A stretch of DNA of 64,000 nt from Olsenella sp. kh2p3 (lineage in GTDB: Bacteria; Actinomycetota; Coriobacteriia; Coriobacteriales; Atopobiaceae): positions 186,001-250,000 of the forward strand of contig FPKD01000001.1 in NCBI GenBank assembly GCA_900119625.1. Direction: 5' to 3'. The notes below the pieces were generated by a model. It had not been told where the DNA came from. It saw only the letters and a program-made list of their open reading frames with translations, and did not search any database. A program made the position numbers and the translations under genes. Position 1 is the stretch's first letter; each line of letters opens with the position of its first letter. Shown here piece by piece: positions 40,780 through 47,726 of this stretch.

Positions 40780-42744
40780 TTCGCAGCAGGAGGCAACCCA
40801 CGAGAGGAGGTTGTCGCTCGCGGTGCCCGAGCGCTCGGCCATCACGTGGCCCTGCCCCCACACGGGCACGTAGGAGACGTCCTCGACTCCGCTGAAGTGT
40901 CGCAGCGCCAGCACCAGGTTGGCCGAGGTGGCAAGAGAGGTCGAGGTGTCAAAGACGCCCTCGTTCACGCGCCAGTGCGGCGCCACCGAACCCGTGCCGT
41001 AACCACCGTAGGTGCCGCTCAGGAAGTAGAGCGGGTTGACCATGGAGACGCGCGTGGGGATGTCGGTGTCGAGGGAGTCGGTCTTCTCGAGGTCGTCCTG
41101 CCAGGCCGTGGCATAGGACTCGTCCCAGCCCTCCAGCGAGGCGTAGGCATCCGCGTTTGCCGCCACGCGATCGCCAACCATCTGGTCAAAGTGCAGGGTG
41201 CTCTCCTCGCCGATGCCAAAGAGCTGGTTGGTCTTTGTGGAGCGGTCAGCTGCATCGAATGCGGGAACGGAGAGCTCGGCGGGGCAAAGGTGCGTCGAGA
41301 AGTCGCGCAGGCTCGAGATTGAGACCGTCTGGCGGCTCACGTTGTAGTTGATCCACCAGTAGTCGGAGTTGAGCGCCGCGAAGTAGTTCTGCACGGTGTC
41401 GTAGATGGTCGACTGCACCTGCGTGGTACCCGTAGGGAGCGTCGTGGTGGTCGTGGCGGCGGCGTCAGCCGAGCTCGCGGCGTCCGTGCTGGCGCCCTCG
41501 CCCTGGGCGTCCGTGGCAGCCGAGGACTGTGCCTCCTGCTTGGCCGCAGCAACGGCGGCCTCGGTCGCGCGTGTGGTGGCAAGGTTGGGGTCGCCCGGGA
41601 AGCTTGGGTCGTCCATGTGCTGCGGCGTGTACGTGTACGGGAACGTGGTGTCCGAGACAAAGTTGGTGGCAGACTCGTCGAGAATCGAGAGGAGCTGGCT
41701 TGCGTAGGAGCCAAGCGTGTAGACGCTGCCCTCGGACTCGTCGAGCGTGAGCTGGGAGTCGTCGGAGTCGCGCAGGTCCATCGCATTGATGTAGCTTGCG
41801 TAGTCCGTGGCCAGACCCTGCGAGAGCGAGGCCGTCCACGTGCCGTCCGCACGGTTGCCGGCCGTCGAGAACTGCCCCATCATCCACTCGTAGGACGCGT
41901 CGGCCGTGTCGAAGGAGGTGACGGGGCACCACGACGCACTGCCAAAGACGGCGTCCGAGACGGCGTTGCCCTCGGCATCGTGCGTGATGGCGCCAATGGA
42001 GTCCAGGTAGGGCTTGTAAATCTCGGCGTCTCCAGCAGAGCCGAGCAGCGCGCTCACGCCGCCGCCGGCAGAGAAGCCAAACGAGAAGACACGCGAGGTG
42101 TCACAGGGAAGCGCATCCTTGTTGTAGCGGAGGTAGCGAATGGCGGCCTTGAGGTCGACCACAGGCCAGGGCGCGCCGCCGGGATAGAGGTCAGTGGAGC
42201 CGGTCGAGGAGTCATAGCCGGCGCTCCTGCCGCGGAAGCCCGCGTACACGTAGACGCAGCCGGCGTCGAGGAAGGTACCCAGGCCGTCGTAGCCGTACTT
42301 CGTGGGGCTTGCCTGTGGAGAGAGCGTGCCGCTGTTGATGGGGAGAAGGACGGGCGCCGTGGACGGCGTGAAGCCGCCCACCACGGCCTTCTCGTTCACC
42401 GTGCAGGAGTAGGTGTCGCCTTTCTTCTCGGCCGTGAAGAACTTGCCGGGAACAAAGATCGCCAGGGACTCGTAGGCCGTCGTGGCGGGCTTCAGGCAGT
42501 AGGTAAGGCCCAGCTGGTAGTAGACGTCGTTGTCCGCATCGTACTTCCAGGCAGACGTGTCGAGCGCCAGGCTCTTGAACTCACCCAGATCCACGTTCTC
42601 CGTGGGCTGTGTGGTGGTCTCGGCGGAGGTTTGGTCCGAGGTGTCATCGGTCTGCTGCCGCGCGGGAGCGCTGCAGGCGGCAAGGCCCATGCTTGCGGCA
42701 CCGGCCGATGCAAGCTCGAGGAATTCCCTTCGTGTCCAGCTCAT
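40777..42744 (-). CDS. Tannase, subtype B-like esterase lipoprotein (Tat signal)
   Basis: 655 residues from ATG 42744 (AGGGGG upstream). N terminus TRREFLELASAGAASMGLAA ends at a Cys: a twin-arginine, lipobox signal. The catalytic domain contains the nucleophile elbow FGFSAGGGVSALLGSAGD and the family blocks YKPYLDSIGAITHDAEGNAV and SASWCPVTSFDTADASYEWM typical of subtype B tannase/DUF-type esterases; the C-terminal part has a His at GQGHVMAERSG that fits the catalytic histidine. It would hydrolyse galloyl esters (plant tannins) or related aryl esters at the cell surface. A Gln/Ala/Thr-rich spacer (about residues 390-440) is non-conserved. The stop codon is part of a hairpin repeat. Confidence 0.85.
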   Translation of the reverse strand: MSWTRREFLELASAGAASMGLAACSAPARQQTDDTSDQTSAETTTQPTENVDLGEFKSLALDTSAWKYDADNDVYYQLGLTYCLKPATTAYESLAIFVPGKFFTAEKKGDTYSCTVNEKAVVGGFTPSTAPVLLPINSGTLSPQASPTKYGYDGLGTFLDAGCVYVYAGFRGRSAGYDSSTGSTDLYPGGAPWPVVDLKAAIRYLRYNKDALPCDTSRVFSFGFSAGGGVSALLGSAGDAEIYKPYLDSIGAITHDAEGNAVSDAVFGSASWCPVTSFDTADASYEWMMGQFSTAGNRADGTWTASLSQGLATDYASYINAMDLRDSDDSQLTLDESEGSVYTLGSYASQLLSILDESATNFVSDTTFPYTYTPQHMDDPSFPGDPNLATTRATEAAVAAAKQEAQSSAATDAQGEGASTDAASSADAAATTTTTLPTGTTQVQSTIYDTVQNYFAALNSDYWWINYNVSRQTVSISSLRDFSTHLCPAELSVPAFDAADRSTKTNQLFGIGEESTLHFDQMVGDRVAANADAYASLEGWDESYATAWQDDLEKTDSLDTDIPTRVSMVNPLYFLSGTYGGYGTGSVAPHWRVNEGVFDTSTSLATSANLVLALRHFSGVEDVSYVPVWGQGHVMAERSGTASDNLLSWVASCCE

Positions 42745-42811
42745 CGCAGACCCCCTGAAATGGTAACGGGCCGCGGTGCGGCCCGGAAAACGTTAGCGAG
42801 AGGCACGGCGC

Positions 42812-43759
42812 CTACTTGGCCGCCTTGCCCTTGTTCTTGGCGTCGTTGTACTTGTCGTCGCGGCGATCCGGCCCCCAGAAGCAGCAGGAGTACATGCCGG
42901 GACCCACGTGGCAGCCGATGGTGGGGCCAATGCTCGAGCGGTAGACCTTGAGCTCGTGCTCGGTGGGCTTGAGCATGCGCGCGAGCGAGTCGCCGTCGGC
43001 CACGCAGTCCGCGTCGCCAATTGCCACCACGTGGCCCTCGTAGGACGAGTCGTGGAAGTCCTCGTAGAACTCGGCCATCTTGCGCATGGCCTTCCTGCGG
43101 CCACGCGCCATGCCCATGATTGCCAGCGAGCCGTCGAGGTTGAAGGTGAGGAGCGGCTTCACGTCGAGAAGGCCGCCGACCACGGCGACGGACTTGGGAA
43201 TGCGGCCGCCGCGGTGGAGCGCGTCGAGGTTGTCCACCATGAAGATGGTGTGAGCGTGGAAGCGCGCGTCCTCTGCCCAGGCAACCAGCTCCTCGGCCGT
43301 CAGACCCTGGTCGCGCTTCTCGATGGCGGCGTGGATGAAGAGGTTCTGCGTGGTGGATCCTATGAGGCAGTCGACCACGTAGATGGGCGTGGGAAGCGTG
43401 CCGCCGTGCTTCTCGCGCACGCGGTCAAGCGCCGTCACGGCACCGTTGTACGCACCGGAGATGCCGCTCGAGAGGGCAAAGTGAACCGTGGGGACGCCAG
43501 AGGCAATGGCCTTCTCGAACGCCTCCTCGTAGACCATCTGGGAGGGCTGCGAGGTCATGGGGCAGGCGCCGTTCTCGATGGCAGAGTAGAACTCGTGCGC
43601 CGAGCGGGACTGGAAGAGGTCATCGACGCCGGAGAGGCCGCCGTCGGGCTTGCCTGCCTCGGTATAGGTGAACGAGAGGCACGTGATGCCCGCCTGCTCG
43701 ACCTCCTCGGGAGAAAAGTCGCAGCACGAGTCCGTCATGATGTTGCACTTTGTCGCCAT
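42812..43759 (-). CDS. DegV family fatty-acid-binding protein
   Basis: 315 residues from ATG 43759 (GAGGAGACC upstream). N terminus CNIMTDSCCDFSPEEVEQAG carries the D-S-x-x-D motif; TSQPSQMVYEEAFEKAI and FALSSGISGAYNGAVTAL form the lipid pocket, and a C-terminal tail rich in Lys/Asp follows. It presents a bound fatty acid to a FakA kinase encoded elsewhere. It lies 67 bp downstream of the tannase gene's start on the same strand, but tannase transcription begins after it; they could share a transcript. It is divergent from acyP. Confidence 0.9.
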   Translation of the reverse strand: MATKCNIMTDSCCDFSPEEVEQAGITCLSFTYTEAGKPDGGLSGVDDLFQSRSAHEFYSAIENGACPMTSQPSQMVYEEAFEKAIASGVPTVHFALSSGISGAYNGAVTALDRVREKHGGTLPTPIYVVDCLIGSTTQNLFIHAAIEKRDQGLTAEELVAWAEDARFHAHTIFMVDNLDALHRGGRIPKSVAVVGGLLDVKPLLTFNLDGSLAIMGMARGRRKAMRKMAEFYEDFHDSSYEGHVVAIGDADCVADGDSLARMLKPTEHELKVYRSSIGPTIGCHVGPGMYSCCFWGPDRRDDKYNDAKNKGKAAK

Positions 43760-43903
43760 GTGGTCTCCTCGGTCGCCCTTGTTGTCCGGGTAGTATTGTA
43801 AGCGTACCCGCGCGTGGGGTCGTTTGCACAGGCAACAACCACGATAAACGGAGAGCTTACCGCCGGGCGAGCGTGATGGCGGCAGGCACTCAAGGGAGAC
43901 GCT

Positions 43904-44254
43904 ATGTTCGCGAGAAGGAACAGGAACGAGGTCGAAAACGGCGCGGCTGCGGGCGGCGCGGCTGCGGGCGGCGACACGCGGCGGATCCACGTGCGCTTCG
44001 TGGGGCAGGTCCAGGGCGTGGGCTTTAGGTGGACCAGCCAGCGCGTGGCCTTTGACCTGGGGCTTACCGGCTGGGTGAGAAACGAGCCCGACGGCTCGGT
44101 AAGCATGGAGCTCCAGGGGCCAAGCGAGGCCGTGGCCACGTTCTTCACGCGACTGCTCGAGAGCTACCGGCGCTTCCCCATCAGCTACACCATCGACTCC
44201 AAGGAGGACATCCCGCCCGTGCCGGGCGAGACCGAGTTCTCCGTGCGCTTCTAG
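43904..44254 (+). CDS. acyP: Acylphosphatase
   Basis: 116 residues from ATG 43904 (AGGGAGA upstream). The domain [20 protein letters not shown] with catalytic Arg (GFR) and [10 protein letters not shown] with catalytic Asn is standard; the usual length is about 90, so there is an N-terminal extension of about 25 residues. Within it a 15-bp unit (GCGGCTGCGGGCGGC) is repeated exactly, giving AAAGG twice. Acylphosphatase hydrolyses carboxyl phosphates such as acetyl phosphate. It is followed 8 bp later by the glycosylase gene, an operon. Confidence 0.93.
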   Translation: MFARRNRNEVENGAAAGGAAAGGDTRRIHVRFVGQVQGVGFRWTSQRVAFDLGLTGWVRNEPDGSVSMELQGPSEAVATFFTRLLESYRRFPISYTIDSKEDIPPVPGETEFSVRF

Positions 44255-44262
44255 GCGACCGC

Positions 44263-45051
44263 ATGGCAGCGATCGCGACAACGCTCTTCTCGCTGGATGC
44301 CATTGCCACTTCGGGACAGGTGTTTACGTGGCGGCACGCCGAGAACGGGTGGCTCGTTGCCAGCGGGCACCGGCGGTGTTTGCTCTCGCAGGAGGGCGAC
44401 GCCGAGAAGGGCACGGTCTACGTGCGGCACATGGACGAGAGCGAGGTCGATACCGACGAGCTTGCCTTCTGGCGCCACTACCTGGCCCTGGACATAGACT
44501 ACGAGAAGATCCTGGGAGAGCTAGCCATGCCGGCCGAGGTCATGGAAGTGGGTACCGGGATTCGCGTGCTCGCCCAGGACTGGTGGGACACGGCCGTGAG
44601 CTTTGTGGTGTCGCAAAACTCGAACATCGTGCGCATCCAGCGGACGATGGACGCGCTGCTCGACGCCGGCGGAGGATGCGTACCGGGGCCAGGCCGGCTG
44701 TCGGCGCTTCTCGGCAACGAGGCGTTTGTTGAAGGGCTCAAGCTGGGTTACAGGAGGCCCTATCTCGAGGCGCTTGCGGCGCGGGCGCAGGCCTGGTATC
44801 CCGCGCGGATTGACCGGCGGGACGTCTCGCTTGAGGAGTCCATGGCGGAACTTGAGGAGAGCCCCGGCATTGGCCCCAAGGTGGCAAGCTGCATCTGCCT
44901 CTTTGGGCTGGGGTACCTCGAGGCGGTGCCGCGCGACACCTGGATCAAGCGGGCGGAGCGCGAACACCACGTAACGTGGGACTCGCGGTGGGGCGGAATC
45001 CAGCAGCAGTTTTTCTTCGCGTGGATGCGCGAGAAGGGGCGTGGGAAATGA
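44263..45051 (+). CDS. ogg: OGG1-type 8-oxoguanine DNA glycosylase
   Basis: 262 residues. N-terminal OGG_N-like domain (GQVFTWRHAENGWLVASGHR), then the helix-hairpin-helix glycosylase part: FVVSQNSNIVRIQRTMDALL and ESPGIGPKVASCICLFGLGY. Lys206 (in G-P-K) and Asp225 (in VPRDTW) match the catalytic Lys249 and Asp268 of human OGG1 with the same spacing of 19. It removes 8-oxoguanine (and possibly alkylated bases) and nicks the abasic site. It overlaps the next small gene by 4 bp (ATGA). Confidence 0.92.
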   Translation: MAAIATTLFSLDAIATSGQVFTWRHAENGWLVASGHRRCLLSQEGDAEKGTVYVRHMDESEVDTDELAFWRHYLALDIDYEKILGELAMPAEVMEVGTGIRVLAQDWWDTAVSFVVSQNSNIVRIQRTMDALLDAGGGCVPGPGRLSALLGNEAFVEGLKLGYRRPYLEALAARAQAWYPARIDRRDVSLEESMAELEESPGIGPKVASCICLFGLGYLEAVPRDTWIKRAEREHHVTWDSRWGGIQQQFFFAWMREKGRGK

Positions 45052-45302
45052 AGGTCGTGAACATCCTTGAGATTGCCGATGTGAACGAGGCTCTACTCAA
45101 TGCTGGGGTACCGGCGCGCGTACGCCTGCGCGATGCATGCGGCGGGCAGTCGCTGTGGGTGGAGGTGAGCCGCGAGGCGGTGGCCGAGAAGGACGATGCC
45201 GCCGTGCTGGCGGCGGCGCGCGAGGTCGTGAGCTCGTACTTTGCTGGGAGGTCGAAGCCCGTGGCGTTCGACGAGGACGGGAAGTCCTTCCGCCTAGCGT
45301 AG
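45048..45302 (+). CDS. Small hypothetical protein downstream of ogg
   Basis: 84 residues; ATG 45048 overlaps the ogg stop (ATGA). It has a beta-alpha pattern (MKVVNILEIADVNEALLNAG, ARVRLRDACGGQSLWVEV, FDEDGKSFRLA) without membrane segments. I do not recognise a family. Last gene of the acyP-ogg unit; no clear terminator follows. Confidence 0.65.
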   Translation: MKVVNILEIADVNEALLNAGVPARVRLRDACGGQSLWVEVSREAVAEKDDAAVLAAAREVVSSYFAGRSKPVAFDEDGKSFRLA

Positions 45303-45502
45303 GGGCCAACGGAGTCTCAGAAATACCGGCCTACGGCTTGCGGAAGCGGGAGTGGGAGCAGGGCGGCGTCTCCTCGCCGCACATGCCGGGTGCAGCGCCG
45401 TGGTATCTGAGCACTTTGTAACCCAACCGTGCCTGGCCTCGCAGGTTAACTGTTACTCTTCTGGTCCGCAATGCCAGACGGGAGCGTGGCGGGGCAATAA
45501 AG

Positions 45503-45749
45503 TCGCATCGAACTCGCCCTCGTTACACATTTCTGGGTTCTCGTGCACCGAACTGTCCTTCGTTACACACGGATTCGGGCACACCCCAGTTAGCGGCAGT
45601 CCGAGGATGCCGCGAACGCCCAGGTAGAATAGCAAATCAAATGCGCAACCACTTCCGAGGGCGGCCCCGGTTGCGAATAAGACATGTAACGAGGCGCAGT
45701 TCGGCGCAATCGCAAGGAATTTAGTGCAACGAGGAGCAGTTCGATGCAA
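45503..45749. repeat. Four 27-bp repeats in two opposed pairs, 40-bp spacing
   Basis: Consensus TGTGTAACGAGG-x-x-x-GTTCGxTGC. Copies at 45503-45529 and 45543-45569 are on the minus strand; copies at 45683-45709 and 45723-45749 are on the plus strand. Spacing within each pair is exactly 40 bp, and within each pair the first (5') copy has GTTCGG and the second GTTCGA, so the pairs are one two-unit module repeated in inverted orientation about 113 bp apart. Confidence 0.85.
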
Positions 45750-45841
45750 CCTAGAAGCAGCGCAGACCTTCAATGCCACCAACGCTTTGCCTTCTAACGC
45801 GGCTCCACACGGTGATTTTCTCGGCATTGCAAAGATTCTCG

Positions 45842-45869
45842 TTGACGTTTCCGTACGGTTTGGTATAGT
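45842..45869 (+). promoter_or_regulatory. Promoter of tRNA-Phe
   Basis: TTGACG (45842-45847), 16-bp spacer, TGG-TATAGT (-10 at 45864-45869). A small hairpin GCTTGC/GCAAGC (45876-45891) lies in the short leader. The tRNA starts 27 bp past the -10. Confidence 0.75.
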
Positions 45870-45895
45870 AAACGAGCTTGCAAGAGCAAGCCTTT

Positions 45896-45971
45896 GGCTG
45901 GGTAGCTCAGTTGGTAGAGCAGGGGACTGAAAATCCCCGTGTCAGGGGTTCGACTCCCTTCCCCGCCACCA
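45896..45971 (+). tRNA. tRNA-Phe (GAA) with a mismatch in the acceptor stem
   Basis: 76 nt including encoded CCA. D arm GCTC-AGTTGGTA-GAGC, anticodon stem GGGGA/TCCCC with loop CTGAAAA (anticodon GAA), variable loop GTGTC, T arm AGGGG-TTCGACT-CCCTT. The acceptor stem pairs GGCTGGG with CCCCGCC: six pairs are normal, but position 4 (U) faces position 69 (C). A G at position 4 would give a perfect stem. Confidence 0.93.
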
Positions 45972-45980
45972 GTAAAAAAG

Positions 45981-46017
45981 GCCCGCCTACCTGCGAAAAC
46001 GGTAGGCGGGCTTCTTA
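45981..46017 (+). terminator. Intrinsic terminator of tRNA-Phe
   Basis: GCCCGCCTACC pairs perfectly with GGTAGGCGGGC around a 9-nt loop, followed by TTCTTATTT. Confidence 0.9.
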
Positions 46018-46029
46018 TTTCGAGCCTCA

Positions 46030-46062
46030 TGTACACCACGCTGTACACCAAGATGTACACCA
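46030..46062. repeat. Three TGTACACCA direct repeats, exact 12-bp spacing (possible integrase arm sites)
   Basis: TGTACACCA at 46030, 46042 and 46054. Tight direct repeats a few tens of bases inside a tRNA 3' end are how integrase arm-binding sites of integrative elements are arranged. No integrase gene survives here. Confidence 0.65.
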
Positions 46063-46338
46063 AATCCAGCAATCCACCCGGCCTTAGCCACTCCGGGGCG
46101 CGCCTCCTCGTCATGGCGGCATGCCCTCCCACAGAAAAAAATAATGCGCCGTCGCTCGGAATCCGGGGCTTGTGCGCCGGTCGGGGCGGTTCGAGCGGCG
46201 AGGGGGTTTGGGGCCTCGGGGCGTGGCATCCCACACGCGGCGCGCCTCCCCCGGCTCGCGCGCACGAACGAACGACCGGCGCTAAAGAGAGTCTGTTCGT
46301 ACGTTCGTCGGGCGGGACGCACGCACGAACGGTAGCCC
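46063..46338. repeat. Non-coding relic with dyads downstream of ATPase fragment
   Basis: Two dyads: ACGAACGAACGA (46264-46275) opposite TTCGTACGTTCGT (46296-46308), and a nested dyad at 46322-46361 with a perfect 12-bp palindrome CCCCTATAGGGG at its centre flanked by CGCACGAACG/CGTCCGTGCG. The CGAACG word recurs. This could be a vestigial replication origin or regulatory region of the lost element. No gene is seen. Confidence 0.5.
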
Positions 46339-47304
46339 CTATAGGGGTGCTCGTCCGTGCGCCGCCTCCTGCTGCCCCTCGCCCCCGGACTCGTCCGGAA
46401 CGACCACGCCCCCCTCTGTGTGGAACGGGAGGCTCGTGCAGCCAGGCTTGAGCCAGTTGCGGATGGTCCCCAGCCCCGCCTTCTTGCCCAGCCCGTGCTC
46501 GCCGTGGTGGGCCTGGTAGTAGGCGGACACGTACTCGGGCGTGGGCGACGCGCCCTCCCGCGCGGCCTCCTCTAGCGCCGCGCCCACCAGCTCGGCTTTC
46601 GCCGCCCAATCCTGCTCGGCGCGCTCCCGGTTGCCCCGTGCGCTGTGAGCGCCGTTCGCCTGTGGGCTTCCGCTGACGTAGTAGCGGGACAGGTCTCCGC
46701 CCGCGTCCGTCACCAGGCGCGGCCCGCCGAACAGGAAGTCCACGCTCTCGTCCTCCTCCGCGTTGCGCATGACGCACGACAGGCAGCGCGGGCGGAGCTT
46801 CTGCTCCCCGGCCTGGCGGATGAACTCGTCCTCCTCGTCCGCGTCCAGGTAATCGAGCGAGAACACGTTGTCGACGAACCGCGACACGACGCCGGACCCC
46901 GCGCCACGGTCGATTACGGCCTTCTGCCCGCTAGCGCCCTTAGCCTGATGATGGACCAGCAGCGCGCCGGAGCATCCGCCCTCCGTGAGTAGGCGGTCGA
47001 ACTCCATGACCATCGGCTGCAAGGTCTGCGCGGAGTTCTCGGCGCCGCCGTGCAGCAGCATGTATAGGCAGTCGATAATCACGAAGTCGCCCGGCCTGAC
47101 CCTCCCCAGCAGGTCGTTGACGATGCACCTCGCTTCCCTCGCGGTCCTCACGGCGTCCTTTCTCGGCTCCCACATGAAGCGGGCCTGCGCCTCGCGCGGG
47201 ATGCCCCGCGCACGCCATATCAATCGCATGCGCTTCCTGAACTTGAGGTCGGCAATCGGACGGTTCCTGGCACGTCCTCTCCGTCGAGGAGCACGACTAC
47301 GCAC
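46339..47304 (-). pseudogene. RepA/AAA-type ATPase of a mobile element, 5'-truncated
   Basis: About 320 residues in frame. The visible part starts in the middle of the fold: LRLIWRARG-like RMRLIWRARGIPREAQARF, then DAVRTAREARCIVNDLLGR, Walker B FVIIDCLYML, LLVHHQAKGASGQKAVIDRG and SGVVSRFVDNVFSLDYLDAD, which match RepA-like hexameric ATPases encoded on plasmids and integrative elements of this class. The Walker A loop that should lie about 60-100 residues before this point is absent; the upstream bases instead read as low-complexity Arg-rich sequence and overlap the plus-strand reading frame. So the gene is probably a remnant. GC-rich codon use and adjacency to the tRNA support an element origin. 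Confidence 0.7.
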
Positions 47305-47351
47305 AGGAGGGCGAGGAGGAGCTCGAGAAGCAACTTGAGCGGGTCGGAAAG

Positions 47352-47615
47352 ATGCGCAGACTTCTCCCGGGAGATGAAGGACGTAAGGAGGTCATGGACT
47401 CTCTACTTCACTACGTCTACGACGAGTCCCCCGAGGCAAAGGCCAAGGCCGAGAAGCGCTGGCAGGAGGTCCAGGAGAACGTCGCGCGCGAGCTAGCCGA
47501 AGCCAAGAACGCAAAGTACAAGAAGCCCGAGAGGCCACCCGTCGAGCGCAAGCCCAGCAAGAAGGGGCCCAAGTTCTTCACGGGGCTCTTCATCACGTTC
47601 GGGGGAGACAAGTAA
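47352..47615 (+). CDS. Small charged hypothetical protein at element boundary (possibly truncated)
   Basis: 87 residues from ATG 47352; an alternative ATG 47394 has AAGGAGG but at very short spacing. The frame is open upstream to 47247 and reads SVEEHDYAQEGEEELEKQLE before the ATG, so this may be the C-terminal part of a longer gene cut by the element. The protein is highly charged and helical (EAKAKAEKRWQEVQENVARE) and ends PKFFTGLFITFGGDK. No family recognised. Confidence 0.5.
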   Translation: MRRLLPGDEGRKEVMDSLLHYVYDESPEAKAKAEKRWQEVQENVARELAEAKNAKYKKPERPPVERKPSKKGPKFFTGLFITFGGDK

Positions 47616-47726
47616 CGCCCGCAAAACCTTGCCCTACGTACTTCTCGCCAAAACGACCCGCGACGCACAGGCGCCGCGGGCCGCAACATTGTCGTTCGGC
47701 GGCAAACTTGGAACTGACCGTCTTCC

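Larger units (their letters stand above)
45303..45895. other. 590-bp non-coding region before tRNA-Phe
   Basis: No convincing gene. It holds four 27-bp repeats (45503-45749), then the tRNA promoter (45842-45869). Base composition is less GC-rich than in flanking genes. Frames crossing the repeats on the minus strand translate parts of the repeats and are not taken as genes. Confidence 0.55.

Noticed and set aside
45453..45827. Minus-strand frame of 124 codons through the 27-bp repeats
   Set aside because: It translates repeat units (NPEMCNEGEF-type peptide) and has no ribosome-binding site or domain.
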